DNA from: CAZZCS01 sp964652645 | Lineage (GTDB): Bacteria; Cloacimonadota; Cloacimonadia; Cloacimonadales; Cloacimonadaceae | DNA length: 11,287 bases | Assembly (NCBI GenBank): GCA_964652645.1 | Contig: CAZZCS010000080.1 | Coordinates: forward strand, 1-11,287 | Direction: 5' to 3' | Shown: positions 1-6,296 of the stretch, in pieces | How positions within the stretch are numbered: the first letter of the stretch is position 1 | How the letters are laid out: each line of letters starts with the position of its first letter | The notes under the pieces: model-generated | The model's database searches: none | Seen by the model: only the letters and a program-made list of their open reading frames with translations | What the model was told of the DNA's origin: nothing | Program-made: the position numbers and the translations under genes

Positions 1-777
1 AGCCCCAAAATGTCTGAATCTGAAGAAGCTGAAAATACCCTGGCAGATATGGTCTTGGTTGAAAAGGAGAATTTTCGTGCTGGTTCTGCCAATGTGAGCC
101 TATCTGCATATTACATCGGCATCCATGAAGTCTCCAAACGAGAGTGGATGCTGGTGATGTTTTCGAATCCATCAAGCGATCAACATCTGGACAAGCCGGT
201 GGAGAGAGTAAGCTGGTTTGATACTATAGAATACTGTAACAGGCGAAGCATTAACGAAGGGATGGAGCCAGTTTATGAGTATGAAAACTTTGGCACAAAT
301 CCTGATGACTGGCCCAATGGCTGGAATCTGAAAAACAGTAACCAGAAGTACGTCAAATACAATGATAAGGCATCTGGATACAGGCTGCCCACTGAAATGG
401 AGTGGCAGTATGCCGCTATAGGAGGCAGCAAGTCCAAGGGTTATACTTATAGCGGTAGCGATGATATCAATATAGTCGCGTGGTATAAGAACAACTCTAA
501 TAATAGAACACAGGAAGTGGGTAAACTCCGCCCCAATGAACTTGGAATATACGATATGAGCGGTAACGTGTGGGAATGGTGCTGGGATCTTTATGGCGAT
601 CATCCCAGAGGGTATCTTACAAATCCTAAAGGGATCTCAAAAGGTACTCAAAGAGTACGCCGAGGTGGCTCTGCGGATCAGGCAAGTAGATACTGCACTA
701 ATACATACAGGTATGCCAATGCCCCTACTGATAAGAGCCCCACATTAGGTTTCCGGGTCGCTAGAAATGCTCGGTGA
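1..777 (+). CDS. SUMF1/FGE-fold (formylglycine-generating-enzyme-like) protein, 5' end probably cut by window edge
   Basis: The frame is open to the first base of the window. The first ATG is at 10, but no ribosome binding site is visible before it, so the true start may lie upstream; numbering below is from that ATG (255 residues). The family fold is shown by MVLVE near residue 14, YYIGIHEVSKREW at 34-46, PVERVSW at 63-69, GYRLPTEMEWQYAA at 123-136, GIYDMSGNVWEW at 179-190, RVRRGGS at 215-221 and a terminal GFRVAR at 247-252. True formylglycine-generating enzymes use two Cys after the RGGS motif. Here only the second is kept (Cys229) and the first position aligns with Gln. It is therefore probably not a sulfatase-maturing enzyme but one of the many bacterial SUMF1-domain proteins of unknown or structural/binding role. 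A signal peptide cannot be judged without the missing N-terminus. The next gene is 129 bp downstream, so it is probably a separate transcription unit. Confidence 0.85.
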   Translation, partial: SPKMSESEEAENTLADMVLVEKENFRAGSANVSLSAYYIGIHEVSKREWMLVMFSNPSSDQHLDKPVERVSWFDTIEYCNRRSINEGMEPVYEYENFGTNPDDWPNGWNLKNSNQKYVKYNDKASGYRLPTEMEWQYAAIGGSKSKGYTYSGSDDINIVAWYKNNSNNRTQEVGKLRPNELGIYDMSGNVWEWCWDLYGDHPRGYLTNPKGISKGTQRVRRGGSADQASRYCTNTYRYANAPTDKSPTLGFRVARNAR

Positions 778-823
778 GTTCGGATCATAATGCAGTATGA
801 ACTCCTCTTGGGCTAGTGACCCT

Positions 824-843
824 GGGAGTGATTCCCCGTTTTT
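824..843 (+). terminator. possible weak terminator after the SUMF1-domain gene
   Basis: A GGGA/TCCC stem (824-827 with 833-836, 5-nt loop) is followed closely by five T (839-843). The stem is only 4 bp, so this is a weak candidate for an intrinsic terminator. It is the only hairpin-plus-T-run seen between the SUMF1-domain gene and the next operon. Confidence 0.25.
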
Positions 844-846
844 CGG

Positions 847-875
847 TTGACAGATGGATTGAGATTATAAATTGT
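847..875 (+). promoter_or_regulatory. candidate sigma-70-type promoter for the EIIA-antiporter-PII-like operon
   Basis: A perfect TTGACA lies at 847-852. With a 17-nt spacer the -10 position is AATTGT (870-875), which is weak. A better -10-like TATAAA at 866-871 would leave only a 13-nt spacer. An inverted repeat GACAGA (849-854) / TCTGTC (875-880) spans the same region and could be an operator. The ribosome binding site AGGAG is at 895-899, 7 nt before the ATG at 907. Confidence 0.35.
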
Positions 876-906
876 CTGTCGATTCACGAATGAGAGGAGT
901 GAGAAG

Positions 907-1368
907 ATGAAAGAAGTTTTGGAGCTTTCTTGCTATATTCAGCCGGAGATGGTCTTGGATCTTGATGTTTCGACAAAGAACGAACTGCTGGATACCATGA
1001 TTAAGGTCCTGGTGCATAGTGACAAGATCAGTGATCCAGAAAAGGTGAGATCGGCAATATTGACCCGTGAAAAAGCCGGGAACACGGGTATAGGTAAGGG
1101 CTTTGCCATTCCTCATGCCAGGATGGATTGCGTCCCGGACTTTGTAGTGGCCTTTGCCAGGATATCAAAGGGACTGGATTACAGCTCTGAAGATGGTGAA
1201 CCTGTCAAGCTAGCCTTTATGATCGTAGCTTCCGATCAACAGGACAAGCAGTATATCAAGCTGCTTTCCAGGCTGATGTTGCGCCTGAAGAACCCAGAAT
1301 TTGTCAAAAAACTCCTGGACGCTGCTGATACTACTGAGCTTTACAATCTGATAAAAAATACGAAATAG
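907..1368 (+). CDS. PTS EIIA type-2 (fructose/nitrogen, PtsN-like) domain protein
   Basis: This is a 153-residue protein that is a single PTS_EIIA type-2 domain, close to the usual PtsN length. The phosphorylatable His is His70 in the conserved GKGFAIPHAR motif (64-72), preceded by the family's TREKAGNTGIG stretch (53-63). Family members accept phosphate from HPr/NPr and act as sugar carriers or, as PtsN, as regulators of potassium and nitrogen physiology. No EIIB or EIIC gene is nearby; the next gene, whose start overlaps the stop by one base (TAGTG), is a cation:proton antiporter. A regulatory role on ion transport is therefore the better inference than sugar uptake. The start at 907 is supported by AGGAG at 895-899. 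Whether the organism has HPr and enzyme I cannot be seen here. Confidence 0.93.
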   Translation: MKEVLELSCYIQPEMVLDLDVSTKNELLDTMIKVLVHSDKISDPEKVRSAILTREKAGNTGIGKGFAIPHARMDCVPDFVVAFARISKGLDYSSEDGEPVKLAFMIVASDQQDKQYIKLLSRLMLRLKNPEFVKKLLDAADTTELYNLIKNTK

Positions 1369-2567
1369 TGGATAACACTCTCCTGCTCTCCTTTTTGGGG
1401 ATCTGCCTCCTGTTTTCTATCCTTACGGGCAGAGGAGCTTCCTATGCCAAGATCCCTGTGATCATAGGTTATATCATTACAGGTGCAATCTTTGGGCCTT
1501 CTATCCTGCGCTACGTCTCCAATATCCAGATTGCGCAGCTCGGGTTTATCAACCTCATCACCCTGTCTCTCATCGGCTTCAATATTGGAAGCGAGCTTCG
1601 CTTTCGTGAATTGCAAAAGATGGGCAGGAAGATTGTCATCATTGTCCTCTTCGAAGCCAGCATTGCCTTTGTAGTTACGGCTCTGGCCACTGGGCTGATC
1701 CTGCGCAGTGTACCCATGGGCATCATCTATGGAGCCCTGGCCTGTGCTACAGCTCCCGCGGGCACTATTGATGTGATCCGCCAATATCAAGCCAAGGGCG
1801 AGGTGACTTCCACTCTCTATGCTGTGATGGGCCTGGATGATATTTATGCTCTGATCCTGTATTCTCTGGCCATTCCCCTGGCAGGGATAATGCTGGGGTC
1901 AAAGAGCTTGAGTGTATCTGCGGCACTGCTTCATTCCCTGATGGATATCGGTCTGGAGATAGTATTGGGGGCGGCAATAGGGTATTTACTCGTGAGATTG
2001 GGCAGGTATATTCACGATCAATCCCTGTTTCTGATCTATTCTTTGGGAAGTCTGTTTGTCATGTGTTCACTGGCAGAGGTATACAGCATATCCCCAATCC
2101 TTCTCACAATGAGTGCTGCGATCGTCATGACAAATACAAATGGGATTATTATCCGCAAGTTTACCAATGCCTTGATGCAGTGGTCTCCACCAGTGTATCT
2201 TATGTTTTTTGTGCTGATAGGGACAAAGCTGGATTTTGGCCTCATCCGCAGCTATGCGGGATTGATCGTAGCCTATATCCTGTTTCGTTCTATAGGTAAG
2301 TTTTATGGTTCATTCTTTGGAGCTAAGGTTGCCAAATCGAGCGCTAATGTCCGCAAGTATTTGGGCTTCACACTTTTATCACAGGCTGGAGTGGCGATTG
2401 GCCTCACCCTGGGGGCTGCCAAGATTTTGACAGATCTGGATCTTCATTACCAGGCGGGGCAGATTATCAGTGTGATGACAGCCACTACTTTTTTGATCAT
2501 GTTGATCGGGCCTGTGCTGGTCAAGTATGGATTGGGCAGGGCAAACGAACTCAAGAAGAAGGATTGA
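1368..2567 (+). CDS. CPA2-type cation:proton antiporter (Na_H_Exchanger family), membrane domain only
   Basis: A 399-residue, highly hydrophobic protein with roughly 12 membrane segments, matching the Na+(K+)/H+ exchanger fold of the CPA2 family (NapA/KefB/GerN type). Diagnostic features are the early GYIITGAIFGPSIL stretch (34-47), the ACATAPAGTIDVIRQYQAKG region (125-144) corresponding to the unwound helix of this family, and the Asp pair D157-D158 in GLDDIYAL. The Asp pair is the ion-binding site of electrogenic CPA2 members. The cytosolic RCK/TrkA-N tail found in many Kef-type members is absent: the chain ends just after the last hydrophobic segment. The start is GTG at 1368, sharing its G with the TAG stop of the EIIA gene. 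No good ribosome binding site precedes it, so translation is probably coupled. The transported cation (Na+ or K+) cannot be told from sequence. EIIA and the PII-like protein may supply regulation in trans. Confidence 0.93.
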   Translation: MDNTLLLSFLGICLLFSILTGRGASYAKIPVIIGYIITGAIFGPSILRYVSNIQIAQLGFINLITLSLIGFNIGSELRFRELQKMGRKIVIIVLFEASIAFVVTALATGLILRSVPMGIIYGALACATAPAGTIDVIRQYQAKGEVTSTLYAVMGLDDIYALILYSLAIPLAGIMLGSKSLSVSAALLHSLMDIGLEIVLGAAIGYLLVRLGRYIHDQSLFLIYSLGSLFVMCSLAEVYSISPILLTMSAAIVMTNTNGIIIRKFTNALMQWSPPVYLMFFVLIGTKLDFGLIRSYAGLIVAYILFRSIGKFYGSFFGAKVAKSSANVRKYLGFTLLSQAGVAIGLTLGAAKILTDLDLHYQAGQIISVMTATTFLIMLIGPVLVKYGLGRANELKKKD

Positions 2568-2575
2568 TTCCTTTG

Positions 2576-2581
2576 AAGGAG
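2576..2581 (+). promoter_or_regulatory. ribosome binding site that fixes the PII-like gene start
   Basis: AAGGAG lies 8 nt before the ATG at 2590. The open frame extends upstream to an ATG at 2527 inside the antiporter gene, but that start has no binding site and would add residues unlike the family. The 2590 start is therefore preferred. Confidence 0.7.
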
Positions 2582-2589
2582 ATGATGTT

Positions 2590-2907
2590 ATGTATATGAT
2601 TTTTCACCTTTTCAATGATAAATATCTGGATGATGTGATTCTAGCCTTGGCAGAATCGGGCATAGAGGATACAATTGTACTCAGCGGCGAGACCCTGGGA
2701 CAAAAGATCCTCTATGATATCCCTCTGTTTGTCAGTTTTCAGGATTCGGCAGCTCTGAGGCAAGGCTATGGCAACATCATAATGGGCATCGCGGAGGAAG
2801 AAGATATCGAATTTGCCTTGGAGGAACTGAAGAACTCCGGATTGGATTTGATCGGCAAAAAGCTCGCCACGATCTACCTTCTCCCCATAGAAAAGGTGAT
2901 TTCATAA
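2590..2907 (+). CDS. small PII-like (ferredoxin-fold) putative signalling protein
   Basis: The protein is 105 residues from the ATG at 2590, about the size of a PII subunit. The pattern resembles PII-like proteins: a first strand MYMIFHLFN, a helix (KYLDDVILALAESGI), a second strand TIVLSGETLG, a loop region in the place of the T-loop, a strand YGNIIMGIA, a helix EDIEFALEELKNSG, and a terminal strand ATIYLLPIEKVI. That last strand resembles the C-terminal signature strand of PII (GKIFV-P-E-AI). No PII uridylylation Tyr motif is recognised. It starts 22 nt after the antiporter stop and is surely in the same operon. PII-like proteins often sit beside transporters and control them in response to nucleotides; I infer such a role for the antiporter. 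The fold assignment is from pattern only and a homologue search could overturn it. Confidence 0.8.
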   Translation: MYMIFHLFNDKYLDDVILALAESGIEDTIVLSGETLGQKILYDIPLFVSFQDSAALRQGYGNIIMGIAEEEDIEFALEELKNSGLDLIGKKLATIYLLPIEKVIS

Positions 2908-2927
2908 ATGCTTTCCAGGAGTGTTTG

Positions 2928-4379
2928 CTAGCTATGCTCTTCCTGCTCGCGGATTATCCTCTTTAATCTATTGAGCGAAATCCCCAGATATCTGGCTGTC
3001 TGAGAGTTGTTCCCATCGTGTAAAGCCAGAGCCTTTCTCACCAGTTTCCCAATTAAATCTTGCAGGCTCACTCCGCCTTCAGGAAACTCGATAAAAAGGT
3101 TTCTCTGCCTTTTACCGCTGAGGTTCAAAGGAACATTGGGCAAGAGAAGCGGGAAGCAATCTGCCGGGATTTCAGAGGAATCTGTCACCAGGTATGCCCT
3201 TTCCATTGCATTTTGAAGCTCTCGAATGTTTCCATGCCAGGGGTATTGCTTGATAAGTCTGGCTGTCTCTTCTTTGAGAAACTTGAGTGGGATGTGCTTC
3301 TGTTGGGAAATCCGCTGCAGAAACATCTGGGCCAAAGGCAGAATTTCCTCCTTGCGCTGACGCAGGGGAGGTATTTCAATGTACACAGTGCTGATCCGAT
3401 AGAAGAGATCCTGGCGGAAAGTGCCCTTGCGAACGTCGCTATGCAAATCTCTGTGAGTGGCGAAGACAAAGCGAAGGTCGAGGGGTATACTCTTGGTTCC
3501 TCCCACCCGATACATCTCGCGTTCCTGGATTACGCGCAGTATCTTGGGCTGCAAGTCGAGCGGCAAGTCTCCTATCTCATCAAGGAAGATGGTGCCCCCA
3601 TTAGCCATTTCCAGCTTTCCGATCTTACCCTCCCGATTTGAGCCCGTGAAAGCTCCCCGCTCGTAGCCAAAGAGCTCACTTTCAAAGAGACTGGCCGGAA
3701 TAGCAGAGCAATTCAGGGAGATGAAGGGTCGTTTCACATTCTCGGCACCGAAGTGAACCAGGCGAGCGATGACCTCTTTACCAGTACCAGTCTCTCCTGT
3801 GATTAGAACGCTGAGTAGACGGTCGGCATGAACCCTTTTTGCCAGGTTTACGATTTGACGCATGGTATCACTATAGACTCCGATCCTGTCAGTCCCGAAT
3901 TCTGCAAAATGTTCTTTCTGCAGTTCTGTAAGCTCGGTTCGCAGGGATTTGAGGCGGAGGTTTACTTCCTGATCAAACTCCTGGCGCAGAATATTCAGCT
4001 CGCGCTTTGTACTAAGCTGGTCTTCCAGCTTCTTGAGGATCATAGCCACAAGATCGACCGAAACAGGCTTGACCAGGATGTCTGCAGCCCCTTTTCCAAT
4101 AGCCATGATTTCGCTCTCCACATTGTATTCATTCAGAAGCATTACGGTAGCACCCTGAAAAGTGTTTCCCGGCTCTGCCAGAGCATCCAGGAGGTCATAA
4201 CCATCCGCTCCTGGCATATTCAGATCAGAAAGAATGATGTCGATCTGTTCTTTGTGGATGATGCGAAGCCCTTCCTCTACACTGTGAGCGAGTCTCAGCT
4301 CGTGGTTTAGCTGGTCACAGACAAAGTGCTTAATCGATTGATGGAAGAGAGGTTCATTGTTTATCAGGAGCAATTTCAT
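2928..4379 (-). CDS. NtrC-family sigma-54-dependent response regulator with atypical receiver domain
   Basis: This 483-residue protein has three parts. Residues 1-122 are a receiver domain with phospho-acceptor Asp52 (LSDLNMPGADG) and Lys104 (VKP). However, the acidic pair is Asn7-Asn8 (LLINNEP) and the switch Thr/Ser is Asn83. A charged, probably coiled-coil linker follows (about 116-157). The AAA+ sigma-54 interaction domain has Walker A GETGTGKE (195-202), the sigma-54 contact loop GAFTGS (242-247), Walker B IFLDEI (264-269) and a RVGGT segment (291-295). A Fis-type helix-turn-helix sits at about 455-478 (NNSQTARYLGISLNRLKRII). It should act as an enhancer-binding activator of sigma-54 RNA polymerase. 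The ATG overlaps the stop of the upstream kinase-like gene by 4 nt (ATGA, 4376-4379), with AAGGAT (4388-4393) before it. The likely target is the sigma-54 promoter at 6255-6270. It converges on the PII-like gene with a 20-bp gap; no clear terminator was seen there. Confidence 0.95.
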   Translation of the reverse strand: MKLLLINNEPLFHQSIKHFVCDQLNHELRLAHSVEEGLRIIHKEQIDIILSDLNMPGADGYDLLDALAEPGNTFQGATVMLLNEYNVESEIMAIGKGAADILVKPVSVDLVAMILKKLEDQLSTKRELNILRQEFDQEVNLRLKSLRTELTELQKEHFAEFGTDRIGVYSDTMRQIVNLAKRVHADRLLSVLITGETGTGKEVIARLVHFGAENVKRPFISLNCSAIPASLFESELFGYERGAFTGSNREGKIGKLEMANGGTIFLDEIGDLPLDLQPKILRVIQEREMYRVGGTKSIPLDLRFVFATHRDLHSDVRKGTFRQDLFYRISTVYIEIPPLRQRKEEILPLAQMFLQRISQQKHIPLKFLKEETARLIKQYPWHGNIRELQNAMERAYLVTDSSEIPADCFPLLLPNVPLNLSGKRQRNLFIEFPEGGVSLQDLIGKLVRKALALHDGNNSQTARYLGISLNRLKRIIREQEEHS

Positions 4380-6040
4380 ATGCTATCATCCTTGTGAAAG
4401 CAGAGTTTGATGCCTTGTAAAGCACCATCGGTATGAAGCTGAAAACCGATTTTATAAAAATCTGTATAATACTTTATGATAGCCATACCCAGCTCACTTT
4501 CCTGGTTTAGACCTGCTTGAGCAAAGGGATTCTTGAGCTTGTCAATTTGCTCTTGAGTCCAGACCGTGCCATTGGTCAGAAAGTGAGCTTCCATTCCTGT
4601 ATTAGAGGTTGAAGTATGAATGTAGAGCTGTTTCTGCTTATGCTGCGTGAGGCTGAGTGTGTCTATGCAGTAGTTCAGTAGATTGATAAAGATCTGTTGG
4701 AGATGAATCTCTGAAGCGGTAAAATCAGGTAGACCCAGTGAAAGGTCGATCTGGAGGTCGATTCCGTGGGAGTATATCCTCCGGTTTAGAGGGGAGATGC
4801 ACTTCTCTATCACTACATTAATGTTGTTTTGCTGTTTCTGATCTGCTTTTCCGGAATTCCAGAAGCGCTTGATCTGTCTGATGAGATCTTCGATGCGCTT
4901 GGAGCCCTCGACTATGTGGTTTAGTTCTTCATCAAAATTGAGGGGGAGGATTACGGATTCCTTCTTGATCCAATAGAGGATGCTTTCGGCGGAGATTCGG
5001 ATCGCGGACAAAGGCTGATTTATCTCGTGAGTGATACCATTGGAGAGGATGCCCATAGTGGCCAGACGGGATGATCTTTCTGTCATGTTCATCGTGATGA
5101 GGTCTCGAGTTTCTTTTTCGTAAAAGCTTTGGATACGAGATGCTTTTTCAATCACCTGGCTATTGAGAATGCTGCTACTGAGTTGGCTGTGCTCAAGTAG
5201 ATATTCGTAGGCTTTTTGATATTCTCCCAAGTACTTATAATAATCCGATAAGATGTATGTAGCTTTGGATAGATACACTTTGTTTTGATGCTCTGTGGCA
5301 AGATCGTAGGCTTCGTTCAGGTGTTTTAGAGCATTATCTGAGTCGTTCAGAAAACAATAGGCAGAGCCCAGATTGAGCAACAATGCCATCCTGATCTCAT
5401 TGGGAGTCTCGATTACTTTCTCGTTCAGGATGTTTAAAGCTTGATCCAGACGGGCAATTGCCTCTGCAGGATTCTTCTGCTTGCATAGAACGTCTGAGAT
5501 GTTGACAAGAGAGATCACCTTGCTGCGTAGATTTCCGCACTTTTCGGCGAGTTGACCAGCTTTCTCGTAATAGGAAATCGCTGCCTCATGGTTCGATTTG
5601 AGCATTTCCAGATAACCAAGGTTGTTCACGGTGCGCTCGTATTCAGGAAAGAGCTGGTAGCTTTTCTGAAAGCACTCTTTGGCTTTTTCCTGGTTCCCCA
5701 GCTTGAGATAGATATCTGCTATACTGTTGTAAGCTTCCGCCTCACGTTTGGGAAATCCCATCCGGGCATGGGATTTCTGAGCCCGGAAATGGTACTCAAG
5801 CGCCACATCATAGGCATCCAAATAGCTGTAAATCGTACCTATCAGATGATAGGAATAGCCAATAACCTCTTCGTCGTTCAAGTTTTTCCCCAGCTCCAGA
5901 GCCGCCTCAGCATAGAGCTTGCTTTGGCTGTAGTCTGATACTTTCCAGTATTCTTCAGCCAGACTGATCAAGAGCCATGCCCTCTTCTGCTCGTCGATTG
6001 CTTCCCGGAGCCTTTCTTCCAAGGATTTGATCTTATCCAT
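4376..6040 (-). CDS. soluble TPR-containing histidine-kinase-like protein with degenerate ATP-binding domain
   Basis: The protein has 554 residues and no signal peptide or membrane segment, so it should be cytosolic. About residues 20-290 are helical TPR-like repeats (for example AEAYNSIADIYLKLGNQEKA at 101-120, LLNLGSAYCFLNDSDNALKH at 221-240). A HisKA-like dimerisation segment follows, with an intact H box THEINQPL (His338) and second helix to about 394. The C-terminal HATPase_c region (about 440-554) is recognisable but lacks key residues. The N box reads NLLNYCIDT with Tyr457 where the Mg-binding Asn belongs. The G1 DxGxG site reads TNGTV (489-493). The G2 GxGLG site reads ESELG (514-518). 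It may be unable to bind ATP. The ATG at 6040 has GGGAG (plus-strand CTCCC, 6047-6051) 6 nt upstream. The stop overlaps the activator's ATG, marking the two as an operon. TPRs probably sense a protein or peptide partner. Family membership is secure; kinase activity is doubtful. Confidence 0.93.
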   Translation of the reverse strand: MDKIKSLEERLREAIDEQKRAWLLISLAEEYWKVSDYSQSKLYAEAALELGKNLNDEEVIGYSYHLIGTIYSYLDAYDVALEYHFRAQKSHARMGFPKREAEAYNSIADIYLKLGNQEKAKECFQKSYQLFPEYERTVNNLGYLEMLKSNHEAAISYYEKAGQLAEKCGNLRSKVISLVNISDVLCKQKNPAEAIARLDQALNILNEKVIETPNEIRMALLLNLGSAYCFLNDSDNALKHLNEAYDLATEHQNKVYLSKATYILSDYYKYLGEYQKAYEYLLEHSQLSSSILNSQVIEKASRIQSFYEKETRDLITMNMTERSSRLATMGILSNGITHEINQPLSAIRISAESILYWIKKESVILPLNFDEELNHIVEGSKRIEDLIRQIKRFWNSGKADQKQQNNINVVIEKCISPLNRRIYSHGIDLQIDLSLGLPDFTASEIHLQQIFINLLNYCIDTLSLTQHKQKQLYIHTSTSNTGMEAHFLTNGTVWTQEQIDKLKNPFAQAGLNQESELGMAIIKYYTDFYKIGFQLHTDGALQGIKLCFHKDDSI

Positions 6041-6056
6041 ATCTCACTCCCATACG

Positions 6057-6076
6057 AGCATCATTTTTAGGATGCT
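6057..6076 (-). repeat. short inverted repeat in the leader of the kinase-like gene
   Basis: AGCATC (6057-6062) and GATGCT (6071-6076) form a perfect 6-bp inverted repeat with an 8-nt spacer. It lies 5 nt upstream of the kinase gene's binding site (6047-6051). It could be an operator or a small mRNA hairpin; it could also be chance. Confidence 0.35.
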
Positions 6077-6131
6077 ATGAAAGTTGTAAAGAGAAATCTG
6101 TCAGTAAGGTGTTCAAATCCTATATCATTAT

Positions 6132-6173
6132 CCACTATGGACAAGCTAATATTGATATAGCTGTCCCGTATGG
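6132..6173. promoter_or_regulatory. imperfect palindrome, candidate enhancer site for the sigma-54 activator
   Basis: The arms GGACAAGCTA (6139-6148) and TAGCTGTCC (6158-6166) pair over 9 bp with a single unpaired A (one of 6143-6144) and a 9-nt centre. Outside them CCA (6132-6134) pairs with TGG (6171-6173) after 4 unmatched bases on each side. The centre is about 127 bp upstream of the start site predicted from the sigma-54 promoter, inside the usual distance range for enhancers bound by dimeric Fis-type HTH activators such as the adjacent gene product. Its use as the binding site is inferred. Confidence 0.5.
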
Positions 6174-6196
6174 CTAGTAAGACTAGAGGAGAATGG

Positions 6197-6235
6197 TGTA
6201 CCTAAATTGCTGTAAAACAATGATATGCAGGTACA
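6197..6235. repeat. perfect 7-bp inverted repeat upstream of the sigma-54 promoter
   Basis: TGTACCT (6197-6203) and AGGTACA (6229-6235) are exact reverse complements separated by 25 nt. The right arm ends 19 nt before the -24 element. They could be two half-sites for a DNA-binding protein (centre-to-centre about three helical turns, 32 bp). Chance cannot be excluded for 7-bp arms. Confidence 0.4.
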
Positions 6236-6254
6236 ATCGCTTGGTTCAGAACTT

Positions 6255-6270
6255 TGGCACGTTTATTGAT
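6255..6270 (+). promoter_or_regulatory. sigma-54 (-24/-12) promoter for the receiver-like/secreted-protein operon
   Basis: TGGCACGTTTATTGAT matches the sigma-54 consensus TGGCACRNNNNTTGCW at every defined position except the -12 C, which is A. The GG at 6256-6257 and the G of the -12 element at 6268 have the required 10-bp spacing. The expected start is near 6280, giving a short leader with AAAGGAG (6283-6289) just before the ATG at 6297. A sigma-54 activator gene lies divergently next to it, which strengthens the call. Confidence 0.72.
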
Positions 6271-6296
6271 AATAGATAGGGCAAAGGAGTAAAAAA

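Larger units (their letters stand above)
6041..6296. promoter_or_regulatory. divergent intergenic control region between the kinase-like operon and the secreted-protein operon
   Basis: These 256 bp separate the minus-strand kinase-like gene from the plus-strand receiver-like gene. They contain a sigma-54 promoter facing right, a large imperfect palindrome, a second perfect 7-bp inverted repeat, and a small hairpin in the leader of the kinase-like gene (each listed separately). No open frame with a convincing start was seen here. No convincing promoter for the minus-strand operon was recognised; a GATAAT (plus-strand ATTATC, 6127-6132) lacks a good -35. Confidence 0.7.

Noticed and set aside
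644..658. GTACTC/GAGTAC hairpin with a 3-nt loop in the SUMF1-domain gene
   Set aside because: Only a 6-bp stem inside a conserved coding stretch; this is common by chance and has no supporting context.
2527..2589. Longer N-terminus for the PII-like protein starting at 2527
   Set aside because: It would overlap the antiporter gene by 41 bases, has no binding site, and adds a polar stretch outside the fold; AAGGAG before 2590 marks the real start.
2908..2927. Possible bidirectional terminator between the convergent PII-like and activator genes
   Set aside because: No stem with adjacent T-run could be found in the 20-bp gap or directly around it.
3060..3641. A 193-codon plus-strand open frame inside the activator gene
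   Set aside because: It lies antisense to the conserved AAA+ and C-terminal coding sequence of the minus-strand activator, has no ribosome binding site or recognisable protein pattern, and is a shadow frame.
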